A stretch of DNA of 64,000 bases from Candidatus Saccharibacteria bacterium oral taxon 488. Its GTDB lineage: Bacteria > Patescibacteriota > Saccharimonadia > Saccharimonadales > Saccharimonadaceae. Position 1 is the first letter of the stretch, and every line of letters starts with the position of its first letter. A model generated the notes under the pieces. That model was not told the origin of the DNA. It saw only the letters and a list, made by a program, of their open reading frames with translations, and made no database searches. The stretch is taken from NCBI GenBank assembly GCA_005697215.1, contig CP040003.1, positions 186,001 through 250,000 on the forward strand, read 5' to 3'. A program made the position numbers and the translations under genes. Positions 16,305 through 24,439 of this stretch are shown in pieces.

Positions 16305-17357
16305 GCGTGTTGAGATTATCAGGCAATCATCCCTCTGGTGGCGGGCGTCGGTGGTGGTGACTACGAATTGATGATGTTGGATGGTTTCTTGGAGGAGTTT
16401 TTCGCGAGTGGCATCTAGTTCAGAAAACACATCATCCAGGAGGATGAGCGGCCGCGATTGGCTAGCTTTTGTCTGCAGTTCCAGCTCGAGCAGTTTGAAA
16501 GCCAGCATAATAGTACGCATTTCACCGCGTGAGGCAACTTTGATGGCCGGCTGGTTGTGGAGGAAAGTAGTAAAATCTTCGCGGTGTGGTCCGGCCGAGG
16601 TGTGGCCTGTAGCGATCTCATAGTCGCGGGCACGCTGTAGGCGATCAAGGAGCGACTGTTCGTATCGATCAAGCGATGCACTGGCTTGATAAGCAGCTGC
16701 AAAAGCTGTCTTGCGTCCCGCCAGCGCTGCATATAAACTACTCAGCGCCGCCTCGTGCTTAGTCAAGAATTTAGCGCGAGCCTGGGCGATGTGGGTCGCT
16801 AGCTGGACGAACTTAATGTCCCAGGCAAAGAGATGATCACGCCAGTTTTGGGTTGTCTCGTGGGGGTGTTTGAGTAGTTCATTACGTTGTAACAAGGTTC
16901 GGTGAAAGGCGCGGAGAGTGGTGTCGTACTGAGTATCCAACCGTGACAACATGCCATCCAAAAAATCCCGTCGCCGCGATGGCGAGGAGGAAATGAGTCG
17001 TAGCTCGCTCGGCTCAAACAGAACGACCGGCAGGCGATGTTTGCGGGGAAGGAGTTTGCTGCGGCTATCGTTAATCGTAAATTCTTTGCTTATCGTGCCG
17101 TCAGCCGTGCGGAGCAGCTGGAGGCGTCGAGAGGTGTTATCGGTTTCGAGGTAGATGATGGTTTGCGTTTGGTCGTGCTGCATACAGTCAGCAAGGCTGC
17201 CACGAAAGCTGCTACCGCGGAGGGCGACATATATCGCTTCGAGCAAGTTTGTCTTGCCCGTACCGTTTGGTCCAACGATGACGGTGCCGCTCGGTGCGAG
17301 CGTTGTCTCATAGAGGCCGTAGGAGCGAAAATGATATAGTTTGATTTGTGTTATCAC
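16302..17357 (-). CDS. recF: DNA replication and repair protein RecF
   Basis: A 351-residue SMC-like ATPase that helps load RecA at gaps. Walker A is GPNGTGKTN (about residue 30), the signature region is SRGEMRTIMLAFKLLE, and Walker B is LILLDDVFSELD. The start is GTG at 17357: the minus-strand TGATATAAT (-10 at 17366-17371) ends 8 bases before it, so it is probably leaderless. It is not next to dnaN/gyrB, the common bacterial setting; recO is also in this window, so the RecFO branch is present. Confidence 0.94.
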   Translation of the reverse strand: MITQIKLYHFRSYGLYETTLAPSGTVIVGPNGTGKTNLLEAIYVALRGSSFRGSLADCMQHDQTQTIIYLETDNTSRRLQLLRTADGTISKEFTINDSRSKLLPRKHRLPVVLFEPSELRLISSSPSRRRDFLDGMLSRLDTQYDTTLRAFHRTLLQRNELLKHPHETTQNWRDHLFAWDIKFVQLATHIAQARAKFLTKHEAALSSLYAALAGRKTAFAAAYQASASLDRYEQSLLDRLQRARDYEIATGHTSAGPHREDFTTFLHNQPAIKVASRGEMRTIMLAFKLLELELQTKASQSRPLILLDDVFSELDATREKLLQETIQHHQFVVTTTDARHQRDDCLIISTR

Positions 17358-17371
17358 TGATGATAATTATA

Positions 17372-18028
17372 TCACGCGGCTTCTTCTGGCGAGGTTAGTT
17401 CCGCATAAGGATCGGCTACCCGTCGGAGATTTTTTTGGTCTTCTGGATCAATGAGTCCTGGATGAGAGAGAATGCTATGTTTGATTTGGGTTTCATGCAG
17501 CGAAAGTGGACGTTGCATATTTCTATATTCGGGCGGTAGGTCTTGCTCGTTACCACTAGTAATATCGTTTTCGATGACACATTCCCACGTGTCGGGTGCG
17601 CTCTCGATGAGCTTGACGTGGTGAGTGCCGGTGACGCCCAGGTAATCAATAGGTACTGGCGGAAATTCAATGGTTACTCGTGGTGTTTCGGGGTGCTCCT
17701 CCATATACCAGTCTTCTGCACGGCAGATGGTGAATTCCTGTCCCCCGTACCTAACTTTTACGGTCTTAAAGCCATTGGGGTGTTCCTTGTCGGCATCAAG
17801 AGTCTTATTATTCTCAGCAGCGATCGCGGTAGCCTCACCGAAGAACTCACGACTTTCGTCTTGGTCGCCTGGTGTTTCCACGTCGCCGGTAGGTTCGTTA
17901 ATACCATCCGGGAGATTACCGTAAAGGTCTGCATTATAGCCACTGTTGCGTGCTGCAACTTCCTCAGGACTAAGCAGTGACGCTTCCGTCTCTCCAGTTT
18001 GCGTTAGTCGCTCAATATCGCAGGCCAT
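17372..18028 (-). CDS. Orphan acidic soluble protein
   Basis: A 218-residue protein that I do not recognise. It is acidic, with a disordered N-terminal third and a central beta-rich region (VKVRYGGQEFTICRAEDW, VTIEFPPVPIDYLGV). There is no signal peptide or membrane helix. The minus-strand promoter is TTGACT (18089-18094), a 17-base spacer and TAAAAT (18066-18071), giving a leader of about 30 bases before the ATG. It lies between recF and frr, opposite in direction to frr. Confidence 0.7.
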   Translation of the reverse strand: MACDIERLTQTGETEASLLSPEEVAARNSGYNADLYGNLPDGINEPTGDVETPGDQDESREFFGEATAIAAENNKTLDADKEHPNGFKTVKVRYGGQEFTICRAEDWYMEEHPETPRVTIEFPPVPIDYLGVTGTHHVKLIESAPDTWECVIENDITSGNEQDLPPEYRNMQRPLSLHETQIKHSILSHPGLIDPEDQKNLRRVADPYAELTSPEEAA

Positions 18029-18149
18029 CTTCTAAGTTTTTATTTAGTTATACGTTAACGTTTTAATTTTAGCATGAATGTTTGGATAAGTCAAGCAGAC
18101 AACCTTGCCACTAGTCTGTTATAATGGATGACAGATAACGGGAGGAAAT

Positions 18150-18704
18150 ATGTTTGACACACAACCATATGAGGATAAAATGGCGCAGGCGTTTAGTCAT
18201 TTTCAGGACGAGCTAAAAAAGGTGCGGACGGGCCGGGCGCATGCCGGAATGCTGGACGGCGTGATGGTAGAGGCGTACGGGACGCGGATGCCGCTGAACC
18301 AGGTGGCAAATGTGACGGCGCCGGAGGCGCAGATGCTGCTGGTGACGCCATTTGATCCGAGTAATATTACGGCGATTTCGGCAGCGATTCGCGATAATCA
18401 GAGTTTGGGCTTTAATCCGTCCGATGACGGGCGAGTGGTGCGCGTGCCGGTGCCGGCATTGACCGAGGAGCGCCGCAAGCAATTAGTCAAGCAAGTGAGC
18501 GAAAAGGTCGAAGAAGCGCGGATCGCTATGCGAACAATTCGCCAGGATGCTCTGAAGGATGCCAAGCGGATGAAGGATGCCAAGGAGCTTGGCGAGGATG
18601 ATTATAAGCGAGTCGAGAAGGAGATTGATGCGCTGATGAGTAAGGTGCAGGCACAAATTGACGAAGCGTTTAAGGCAAAAGAAAAGGATGTGTTGACGGT
18701 TTGA
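18150..18704 (+). CDS. frr: Ribosome recycling factor
   Basis: A 184-residue RRF, which splits post-termination ribosomes with EF-G. Typical segments are KVRTGRAHAGMLDG, VTAPEAQMLLVTPFD and the C-terminal helix RKQLVKQVSEKVEEARIAMR. ATG 18150 has GGGAGG upstream, and TATAAT lies at 18120-18125. First gene of a run of six tightly packed genes to proS; its TGA overlaps the next ATG. Confidence 0.97.
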   Translation: MFDTQPYEDKMAQAFSHFQDELKKVRTGRAHAGMLDGVMVEAYGTRMPLNQVANVTAPEAQMLLVTPFDPSNITAISAAIRDNQSLGFNPSDDGRVVRVPVPALTEERRKQLVKQVSEKVEEARIAMRTIRQDALKDAKRMKDAKELGEDDYKRVEKEIDALMSKVQAQIDEAFKAKEKDVLTV

Positions 18705-19120
18705 TGAATCAGACGTTTGCCAAGCGCGTAAAAGAGTTAGGGCTGCCGCTGGATCAGATCATTATCATTGGTAGCGGTATTTTGGATCAATTAGGAATCC
18801 GCCAGTCTATTGATATTGATGTGGCAGCTCGTAGCGAGGTGCTGGAAAAGCTTGCTCATGATGATGGCTGGATTGAAAAAGTCGATAAACATCAACGCCA
18901 GTATTTGGTGAAGTGTGATGGATCAGTGGAAGTTTGGGATGGCTGGGAGATTGACGGGCGAGTCGTTGAGTACGACGAGCTACTGGACTACGCGGTGGAA
19001 TATGACGGTGTGAAGTTTGTCAATCTAGATTTTCTGCGCCGCTGGAAAAACTGGCGCGGGCGCGAAAAAGATATACAGGATGTGAGGTTGATTGATGAGT
19101 GGAGGGTGAAACATGAGTGA
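18704..19120 (+). CDS. Nucleotidyltransferase-like protein
   Basis: About 138 residues. The motif IIIGSGILDQLGIR followed by SIDIDVAAR resembles the G[S/G]...DxD strand-turn of the nucleotidyltransferase superfamily, but I cannot confirm the third acidic residue. The rest is small and mixed, with WDGWEIDGRVVEYDEL and a C-terminal RWKNWRGREKD helix. The start at 18704 overlaps the frr stop (TGATG); its end overlaps uppS by 8 bases. The substrate is unknown. Confidence 0.7.
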   Translation: MNQTFAKRVKELGLPLDQIIIIGSGILDQLGIRQSIDIDVAARSEVLEKLAHDDGWIEKVDKHQRQYLVKCDGSVEVWDGWEIDGRVVEYDELLDYAVEYDGVKFVNLDFLRRWKNWRGREKDIQDVRLIDEWRVKHE

Positions 19121-19808
19121 AAAAACGGAATTGCCGAGGCACGTTGGCTTTATCGTTGACGGTAATCGCCGCTGGGCGAAGCAGCACGGCCTGCCAGCGT
19201 ATGAGGGACATTTGGCGGGATACAATAGTCTGAAGGATGTGCTACTAGAGACGTTGCGCCGTGGCGTCAAGTATGCCAGCGCGTATGTGTTCAGTACAGA
19301 AAATTGGAAGCGCTCCGAGGAGGAGGTCGGGCATTTGATGGGTCTGCTACTCAAGGTGCTGGAGTCGGACGTGCCAATATTTTTGGAGCATAATGTGCGG
19401 ATGCGGGTGATTGGTTCACGCGAGGGGCTGTCAGAGACCTTACGAAAAGCGATTGAGCGAGCCGAGGAGCGAACGCGGAATTTGACGGGTGGTGAGCTGC
19501 TTTTGTGCCTCAATTACGGCGGACATTTGGAAATTGCCGACGCGGTTAAAAAAATTGTTCAGTCGGGCGTGGCGGCCGAAGCTGTGACGCCAGAACTGAT
19601 CGCTCAGAACTTATATGCGCCAGAAGTACCGCCGTGTGACCTTATTGTGCGAACAAGCGGCGAACAGCGATTGAGTAATTTCATGCTGTGGCGGGCGGCA
19701 TATAGCGAGCTAATGTTCATCGAGAAAAACTGGCCAGACATGACAACAAAAGATGTGGAGTTCATTCTGGACGAGTACAAAAAACGTAATCGGCGCTTTG
19801 GAGGGTAA
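19113..19808 (+). CDS. uppS: Isoprenyl transferase (undecaprenyl pyrophosphate synthase)
   Basis: A 231-residue cis-prenyltransferase that builds C55-PP from FPP and IPP, the lipid carrier for peptidoglycan. The catalytic Asp is in FIVDGNRRWAKQ (residue 16 region), with ALSTENW-like YVFSTENWKR and the C-terminal RTSGEQRLSNFMLW motif. It is coupled to the preceding gene by overlap. UppP, which recycles the same carrier, is at 30911. Confidence 0.96.
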   Translation: MSEKTELPRHVGFIVDGNRRWAKQHGLPAYEGHLAGYNSLKDVLLETLRRGVKYASAYVFSTENWKRSEEEVGHLMGLLLKVLESDVPIFLEHNVRMRVIGSREGLSETLRKAIERAEERTRNLTGGELLLCLNYGGHLEIADAVKKIVQSGVAAEAVTPELIAQNLYAPEVPPCDLIVRTSGEQRLSNFMLWRAAYSELMFIEKNWPDMTTKDVEFILDEYKKRNRRFGG

Positions 19809-19810
19809 TA

Positions 19811-20977
19811 ATGGTGTTCATTGGAATTTTGGTTGGGCTGATCATACTGGTTTTATTGGTAGTGGTGCATGAATTGGGTCACGCGATCGTGGCGCGGCGT
19901 AATGGTGTGGTGGTTGAGGAATTCGGTATCGGCTTCCCACCGGCTGCAAAAAAATGGCGGCCTAAAAAGAGCTTTCTCGGCAAGAATGTGGTGTTTAGTC
20001 TAAACTGGTTGCCGCTCGGCGGGTTCGTCAAGCTGAAGGGTGAATACGATTCGGCCGAGGGCGCGGGGACGTATGGCGGCGCTACCTTTTGGGTAAAGAC
20101 CAAGATTTTGCTAGCTGGCGTGATGATGAATTGGCTGACGGCCGTCGTGCTGTTCATGATATTGGCGCTCGTGGGGATGCCAAAAATTTTACCACAGCAA
20201 GCGGTGCTGCCGTTTGATTCGCGGGTGGAGCGTTCGGCGTTGACGGTGGCGCGAGTGACGCCAGGTTCGCCAGCGGAGAAAGTTGGCCTTCAGCGTGGCG
20301 ATGAGGTGCGAAAGATCGGCGATCATAATGTGGCAACACCAGCGGAGCTGTCGGCAGCTACAAAAGCGCAAGCTGGTCGCGAAGTCACGATTGAGCTGGT
20401 GCGCGGCGGTCAGACACTCACCAAGCAGGTCAAATTGCAAACTGCCGACCAAGCAAAAAATGGCGGCTATCTCGGTGTCGGCCCGCAACAGACGCAGACG
20501 ATTCACAGTACTTGGTCGGCGCCAATCGCAGCAGTGGTGACTACGGGGCAATTGACGTATGAGACGGTGGCGGGCGTTGGCTCGATCCTTGTAAAAACGA
20601 TCAACGGGACGATCGGGCAGTTATTTGGTTCGCCAGAATCTCGCCAGGCGGCCAAGGCTGATCTGGCGGCAGTTGGCGAAAGCGTGGCCGGGCCGGTCGG
20701 TATCTTGGGTGTGCTGTTTCCGGCGGTGCTGAGCTCTGGTGTGACGCAGATTTTATTGCTGGCGGCAATCATTTCGCTGACGCTAGCGGTGATGAATGTG
20801 CTGCCAATTCCGGCGCTGGACGGCGGGCGGTGGTTCACGATGGCGGGCTTTAAATTGTTCAAGAAGAAATTAACCAAAGAGCGTGAGGAAACGATTCAAG
20901 GCATCGGTTTTTTGGTGCTAATGGCGCTGACGGTTTTAGTGACATGGAGTGACATCACGAAGGTATTAAGGGGATAA
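19811..20977 (+). CDS. rseP: RseP-type site-2 (M50) metalloprotease
   Basis: A 388-residue intramembrane zinc protease. The active site HELGH (His20, Glu21, His24) lies in the first membrane helix, a PDZ domain (GSPAEKVGLQRGDEV) sits in the middle, and the C-terminal NVLPIPALDGGRW motif supplies the third zinc ligand. The uppS-rseP-proS order is common in bacteria. GGAGG precedes ATG 19811. The substrate here, perhaps an anti-sigma factor or remnant signal peptides, is unknown. Confidence 0.95.
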   Translation: MVFIGILVGLIILVLLVVVHELGHAIVARRNGVVVEEFGIGFPPAAKKWRPKKSFLGKNVVFSLNWLPLGGFVKLKGEYDSAEGAGTYGGATFWVKTKILLAGVMMNWLTAVVLFMILALVGMPKILPQQAVLPFDSRVERSALTVARVTPGSPAEKVGLQRGDEVRKIGDHNVATPAELSAATKAQAGREVTIELVRGGQTLTKQVKLQTADQAKNGGYLGVGPQQTQTIHSTWSAPIAAVVTTGQLTYETVAGVGSILVKTINGTIGQLFGSPESRQAAKADLAAVGESVAGPVGILGVLFPAVLSSGVTQILLLAAIISLTLAVMNVLPIPALDGGRWFTMAGFKLFKKKLTKEREETIQGIGFLVLMALTVLVTWSDITKVLRG

Positions 20978-20980
20978 AAT

Positions 20981-21814
20981 ATGAGAAAGCTCGCGAGAAG
21001 TGAAAAAACCCAGTCGACAAAGGGGCGGCTGAATAAACATAATTGGTGGCTGCTCATCGCGCTGCCAGTGTGGACGTATGCGGCGTTTTGGATGGCGCAG
21101 TTAATTGTGCTTGGCCTAGTGTGGGCGCTTAGCCGTGTTGGCGTGCCGCTTGGTTCAGTAAATGAGGTGCTGCTGAACGCGACGGGATCGGTTGTTGTGT
21201 ATGTACTGGCGGTGATCTTGGTGGTAGGCCTGCCGTTTTATGTCCGTCGCCGCCGGACGACACTGAAAGAAATGGGAGTGACCGATTGGCCGTCGTGGTG
21301 GGACGTGGTGATTACACCGGCAGCCTTTATTGTATACACGATTTGTTCAGCGGTGTTTTTAACAGTGGTGACTAAACTGATAGCAATTGATATTCACCAG
21401 CCACAAGCACTGCCATTCTCGCAGTCGATGCTCGGTGCCCAGTGGCAATATATCGCGGCGTTTATGACGATAGCAGTGTTGGCGCCGGTGGCGGAGGAGC
21501 TATTATTCCGCGGTTATTTGTATGGTAAACTACGGCGGACGGCACCAGTTTGGCTGGCAGTTTTGATTACTAGCCTGACGTTTGGGGCGGCGCATTTGTG
21601 GGGAGGCAGCGGGTCGTTGCAGTGGGCGGTCGCGGCAGACACCTTTGTACTGAGTATCGTGATGAGCCTAGCGCGGGAGTATACCGGTGCGATCTGGGTG
21701 CCAGTTTTAATGCATATCGCGAAAAACAGCATTGCCTTTTATGCGCTGTACGTTAATCCAAACCTTTTAGAGCAACTAAAGTCGGCGCTGCTGCCGCTTA
21801 TCGGAGGAATGTAA
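20981..21814 (+). CDS. CPBP-family intramembrane glutamic protease
   Basis: A 277-residue polytopic protein with the Abi/CAAX-protease motifs: APVAEELLFRGYLYGKL (EExxxR), LTFGAAHLWGG (FxxxH) and a later HIAKNS (H/N) motif. Family members cleave prenylated or other membrane proteins; the substrate is not known. It is tightly packed between rseP and proS (3 bases before, 1 after), so it belongs to the frr-proS transcript. Confidence 0.88.
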   Translation: MRKLARSEKTQSTKGRLNKHNWWLLIALPVWTYAAFWMAQLIVLGLVWALSRVGVPLGSVNEVLLNATGSVVVYVLAVILVVGLPFYVRRRRTTLKEMGVTDWPSWWDVVITPAAFIVYTICSAVFLTVVTKLIAIDIHQPQALPFSQSMLGAQWQYIAAFMTIAVLAPVAEELLFRGYLYGKLRRTAPVWLAVLITSLTFGAAHLWGGSGSLQWAVAADTFVLSIVMSLAREYTGAIWVPVLMHIAKNSIAFYALYVNPNLLEQLKSALLPLIGGM

Positions 21815-21815
21815 G

Positions 21816-23066
21816 ATGCGAATGAGACAACTATTTACCAAAACGGCCAAGACCGCGCCGGCGGACGAAGTGTCGAAAAATGCCCAGCTCCTCATCCGGG
21901 CGGGATTTGTGTATAAGGTGATGGCGGGTGTGTATGCGTACACGCCGCTAGGGCTGCGCGTGCTGGAAAACATCAAACAAATTGTCCGTGAGGAGATGAA
22001 TGCGATTGGTGGTCAAGAATTGATCATGACGAATTTGCAGCGCCGCGAGACCTGGGAGGCAACTGGTCGCTGGAGTGATGAAGTGGTCGATGTGTGGTTC
22101 AAAACTCGCTTGCAAGACGACACTGAGCTGGGGTTAGCCTGGAGCCACGAAGAAGCGATTATGGAAATGATGCAACAATATGTTAAAAGCTATAAGGATC
22201 TACCGGTTAGTGTGTATCAGTTTCAGACCAAGTTGCGTAATGAGCTGCGATCAAAGAGCGGTATTATGCGTGGCCGTGAATTTGTCATGAAGGATATGTA
22301 CAGCCTGCACGCCACACAGGAGGACATGGATCAGTATTATGAGCGGGTTATCGAGGCGTATAAGCGCTGTTATGCGCGGTTTGGCATTGGTGATAGTACA
22401 TTTGTGACGTTTGCTGGCGGCGGGGCGTTTACTAAGTTTAGTCACGAGTTTCAGACGATATGTGAAGCGGGTGAGGATACACTGTATGTCAATGCTGACC
22501 AGACGGTAGCTGTCAACGAAGAAGTGTTGGATGATGCTACCAAGGAATTGGGTATCAGTAGAGATGATCTACTGCCAGTTGTCAGTGCGGAGGTGGGTAA
22601 TATCTTTAAATTTGGTACCGAAAAAGCTGAGCAGATGGGTATCATGTACACCGGTGAAGATGGCAAGCAGCATCCGATTTACCTTGCAAGCTACGGCATT
22701 GGTATCACGCGGGTGATGGGTGTGATTGCCGAGAAAATGTCGGATGATAAGGGGTTGGTCTGGCCGGAGAATATCGCACCGTTCAAGGTTCATGTGGTGG
22801 CGATTGGTGATAAGGGTCAGGAGCTAGCGAGTACATTATATACCGAGCTGGCGGAAAAGAACGTGGCAGTGCTGCTGGATGATCGGGCTGAGCGGCCGGG
22901 TGTCAAGTTCGCCGATGCGGAGTTGATGGGTCTGCCATGGCGGATTACGATTGGCGAGCGAGCGATTGATAGCGATGGGTTATTTGAACTGACCGAGCGG
23001 GCAACTGGTGAGACAAAGAAGCTGGATTATCAGCAACTCGTCGCCTTTTGTTTGGAGCGCGGGTGA
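21816..23066 (+). CDS. proS: Prolyl-tRNA synthetase, short form without editing insert
   Basis: A 416-residue class II synthetase. The catalytic motifs are present: motif 1 region GLRVLENIKQIVREEM, motif 2 in KLRNELRSKSGIMRGREFVMKDMYS, and motif 3 in SYGIGITRVMGV. The C-terminal anticodon-binding domain follows. Bacterial ProS is usually near 570 residues, with a 180-residue INS editing domain between motifs 2 and 3; here that region is only about 110 residues and lacks the insert, so cis-editing of Ala-tRNA(Pro) is probably absent. Last gene of the frr operon. Confidence 0.95.
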   Translation: MRMRQLFTKTAKTAPADEVSKNAQLLIRAGFVYKVMAGVYAYTPLGLRVLENIKQIVREEMNAIGGQELIMTNLQRRETWEATGRWSDEVVDVWFKTRLQDDTELGLAWSHEEAIMEMMQQYVKSYKDLPVSVYQFQTKLRNELRSKSGIMRGREFVMKDMYSLHATQEDMDQYYERVIEAYKRCYARFGIGDSTFVTFAGGGAFTKFSHEFQTICEAGEDTLYVNADQTVAVNEEVLDDATKELGISRDDLLPVVSAEVGNIFKFGTEKAEQMGIMYTGEDGKQHPIYLASYGIGITRVMGVIAEKMSDDKGLVWPENIAPFKVHVVAIGDKGQELASTLYTELAEKNVAVLLDDRAERPGVKFADAELMGLPWRITIGERAIDSDGLFELTERATGETKKLDYQQLVAFCLERG

Positions 23067-23123
23067 TCACATTGTCTGATATGTACGACGGAGGCCAGAT
23101 TGCACCAGGGGCTCCGTCATGTA

Positions 23124-23223
23124 TTGACATGGTTTGGGGTGATTGCTATACTCGTAGAGACTTAAATAACCATATGGATAAGCGCTATATATAGCACTTT
23201 TTGTTTTTGTAGACGCTATATAT
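23124..23223 (+). promoter_or_regulatory. greA promoter and structured leader
   Basis: TTGACA (23124-23129), a 17-base spacer and TGCTATACT (-10 at 23147-23152) form a strong promoter. The leader of about 80 bases contains the palindrome GCTATATATAGC (23184-23195) followed by a T-rich run, like a weak terminator. CGCTATATAT recurs at 23214-23223, next to the ribosome site. The second copy could pair with ATATATAGC of the first and so compete with the hairpin. Confidence 0.6.
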
Positions 23224-23240
23224 GGAGTGAGGAGAGTAAC

Positions 23241-23696
23241 ATGAATAAGGTATATCAGATTACCGAGAGTGGCCAGCGTGAGCTAGAACGAGAGCTGGAG
23301 GAGCTAAAAAGTCGGCGCGGTGAGATCGCTGATAAAATCGCGGCGGCGCGGGATTTTGGCGATTTGAGCGAAAACGCAGAGTATGACGCAGCGCGTGAGG
23401 CCCAAGGGCTGTTAGAAACGCGCATCACTGAGATCGAAACAATTTTGCAGAATGCAAGTATTATCCAGGTCGGCGGTAGTTCGACAGTGGTGCTGGGTAG
23501 TACAGTGGAGCTGGAGGCGAATGGCAAGACAGTGGTTTATACCGTCGTTGGGCCGGTCGAGGCGGATCCGCTAGAGGGGAAGGTTTCGAATGAGTCGCCG
23601 ATTGGCCAGGCGTTGATGGGCAAGGCGGTTGGTGATACGGTAACGATCAACACGCCAAAAGGTGAGTTGGCGTATACGGTGGTGGCGCTGCGGTAG
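23241..23696 (+). CDS. greA: Transcription elongation factor GreA
   Basis: A 151-residue GreA with an N-terminal coiled coil (ELERELEELKSRRGEIADKI) whose tip carries the acidic DFGDLSENAEYDAAREAQ motif, and a C-terminal FKBP-like domain ending in GELAYTVVAL. It rescues backtracked RNA polymerase by stimulating RNA cleavage. The ATG at 23241 has GAGGAGAG upstream. Its leader may be attenuated (see the element at 23124). Confidence 0.96.
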   Translation: MNKVYQITESGQRELERELEELKSRRGEIADKIAAARDFGDLSENAEYDAAREAQGLLETRITEIETILQNASIIQVGGSSTVVLGSTVELEANGKTVVYTVVGPVEADPLEGKVSNESPIGQALMGKAVGDTVTINTPKGELAYTVVALR

Positions 23697-23784
23697 GATC
23701 TTGAGGCGATATTTGCAACAGTTTGTTGCTTAAAATACGTTACGAAAGATGCGATATAGTATACGCGACAGTGTATGTTGCTTT

Positions 23785-24345
23785 CTAAATATACGCTGTC
23801 TTGTCGTTATTTTTAATTTCTTCTGTACGGCTCGGTGTGCTTGTCTCCGTACTTCTTTTAGTGTCAGTCAGTTGCTGAGACCCACTTCCAGATAACTGTT
23901 GGAGTATGATATCATCTTGTATCGGCAAGTTTTGCTGATTAAACTGCTTCATGATTGTTTCTGCTGGTGCAGCGTCGGTTTTTGGATGATAAAAGTTGTG
24001 TATTGCTAGAGCTACTCGGCCGAGACACTTCTGCATTTCTTTAGAAAGCTCACCGGGCTCAAGCTCTAATTCCTTCAGCGCATCCTCGAGATTATATGCT
24101 CTCTCTGGGTAGTTATCACGGATTAAATCAGCCACATTAACCACATTCATCAGGGTACGGAGTGGATAGACTGGGGGCTCCGTCCTGCCCCTTAGTTCTG
24201 CCACCCATGAACGGGCGTCATGGTAGAGCTCCTTTGCTTGAGTTGGGTTGTCATAGCAACTGGGCAGGTCTACTTCCCATGAGGACGTCGAGGTCTCTGG
24301 GGGCGTCGGGGTTTCATCTCTTGTTAGCAGCGTATCCTTGAACAT
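23785..24345 (-). CDS. Orphan soluble protein
   Basis: A 186-residue protein that I do not recognise. The N- and C-terminal parts are Thr/Ser-rich and probably disordered. The central 100 residues are helical (AKELYHDARSWVAEL, YNLEDALKELELEPGEL). There is no signal or membrane segment. The minus-strand promoter is TTGCAA (24377-24382), a 17-base spacer and GATAAT (24354-24359), which ends 8 bases before the ATG with GGAG in between. Confidence 0.68.
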   Translation of the reverse strand: MFKDTLLTRDETPTPPETSTSSWEVDLPSCYDNPTQAKELYHDARSWVAELRGRTEPPVYPLRTLMNVVNVADLIRDNYPERAYNLEDALKELELEPGELSKEMQKCLGRVALAIHNFYHPKTDAAPAETIMKQFNQQNLPIQDDIILQQLSGSGSQQLTDTKRSTETSTPSRTEEIKNNDKTAYI

Positions 24346-24439
24346 CGTTCTCCATTATCCAATAAATGCTTCATCTTTGCAAGGCCATTGGCGATAATAT
24401 TATTAAAAGCGCATCAGTAATAAGTGATATAATTAACAT

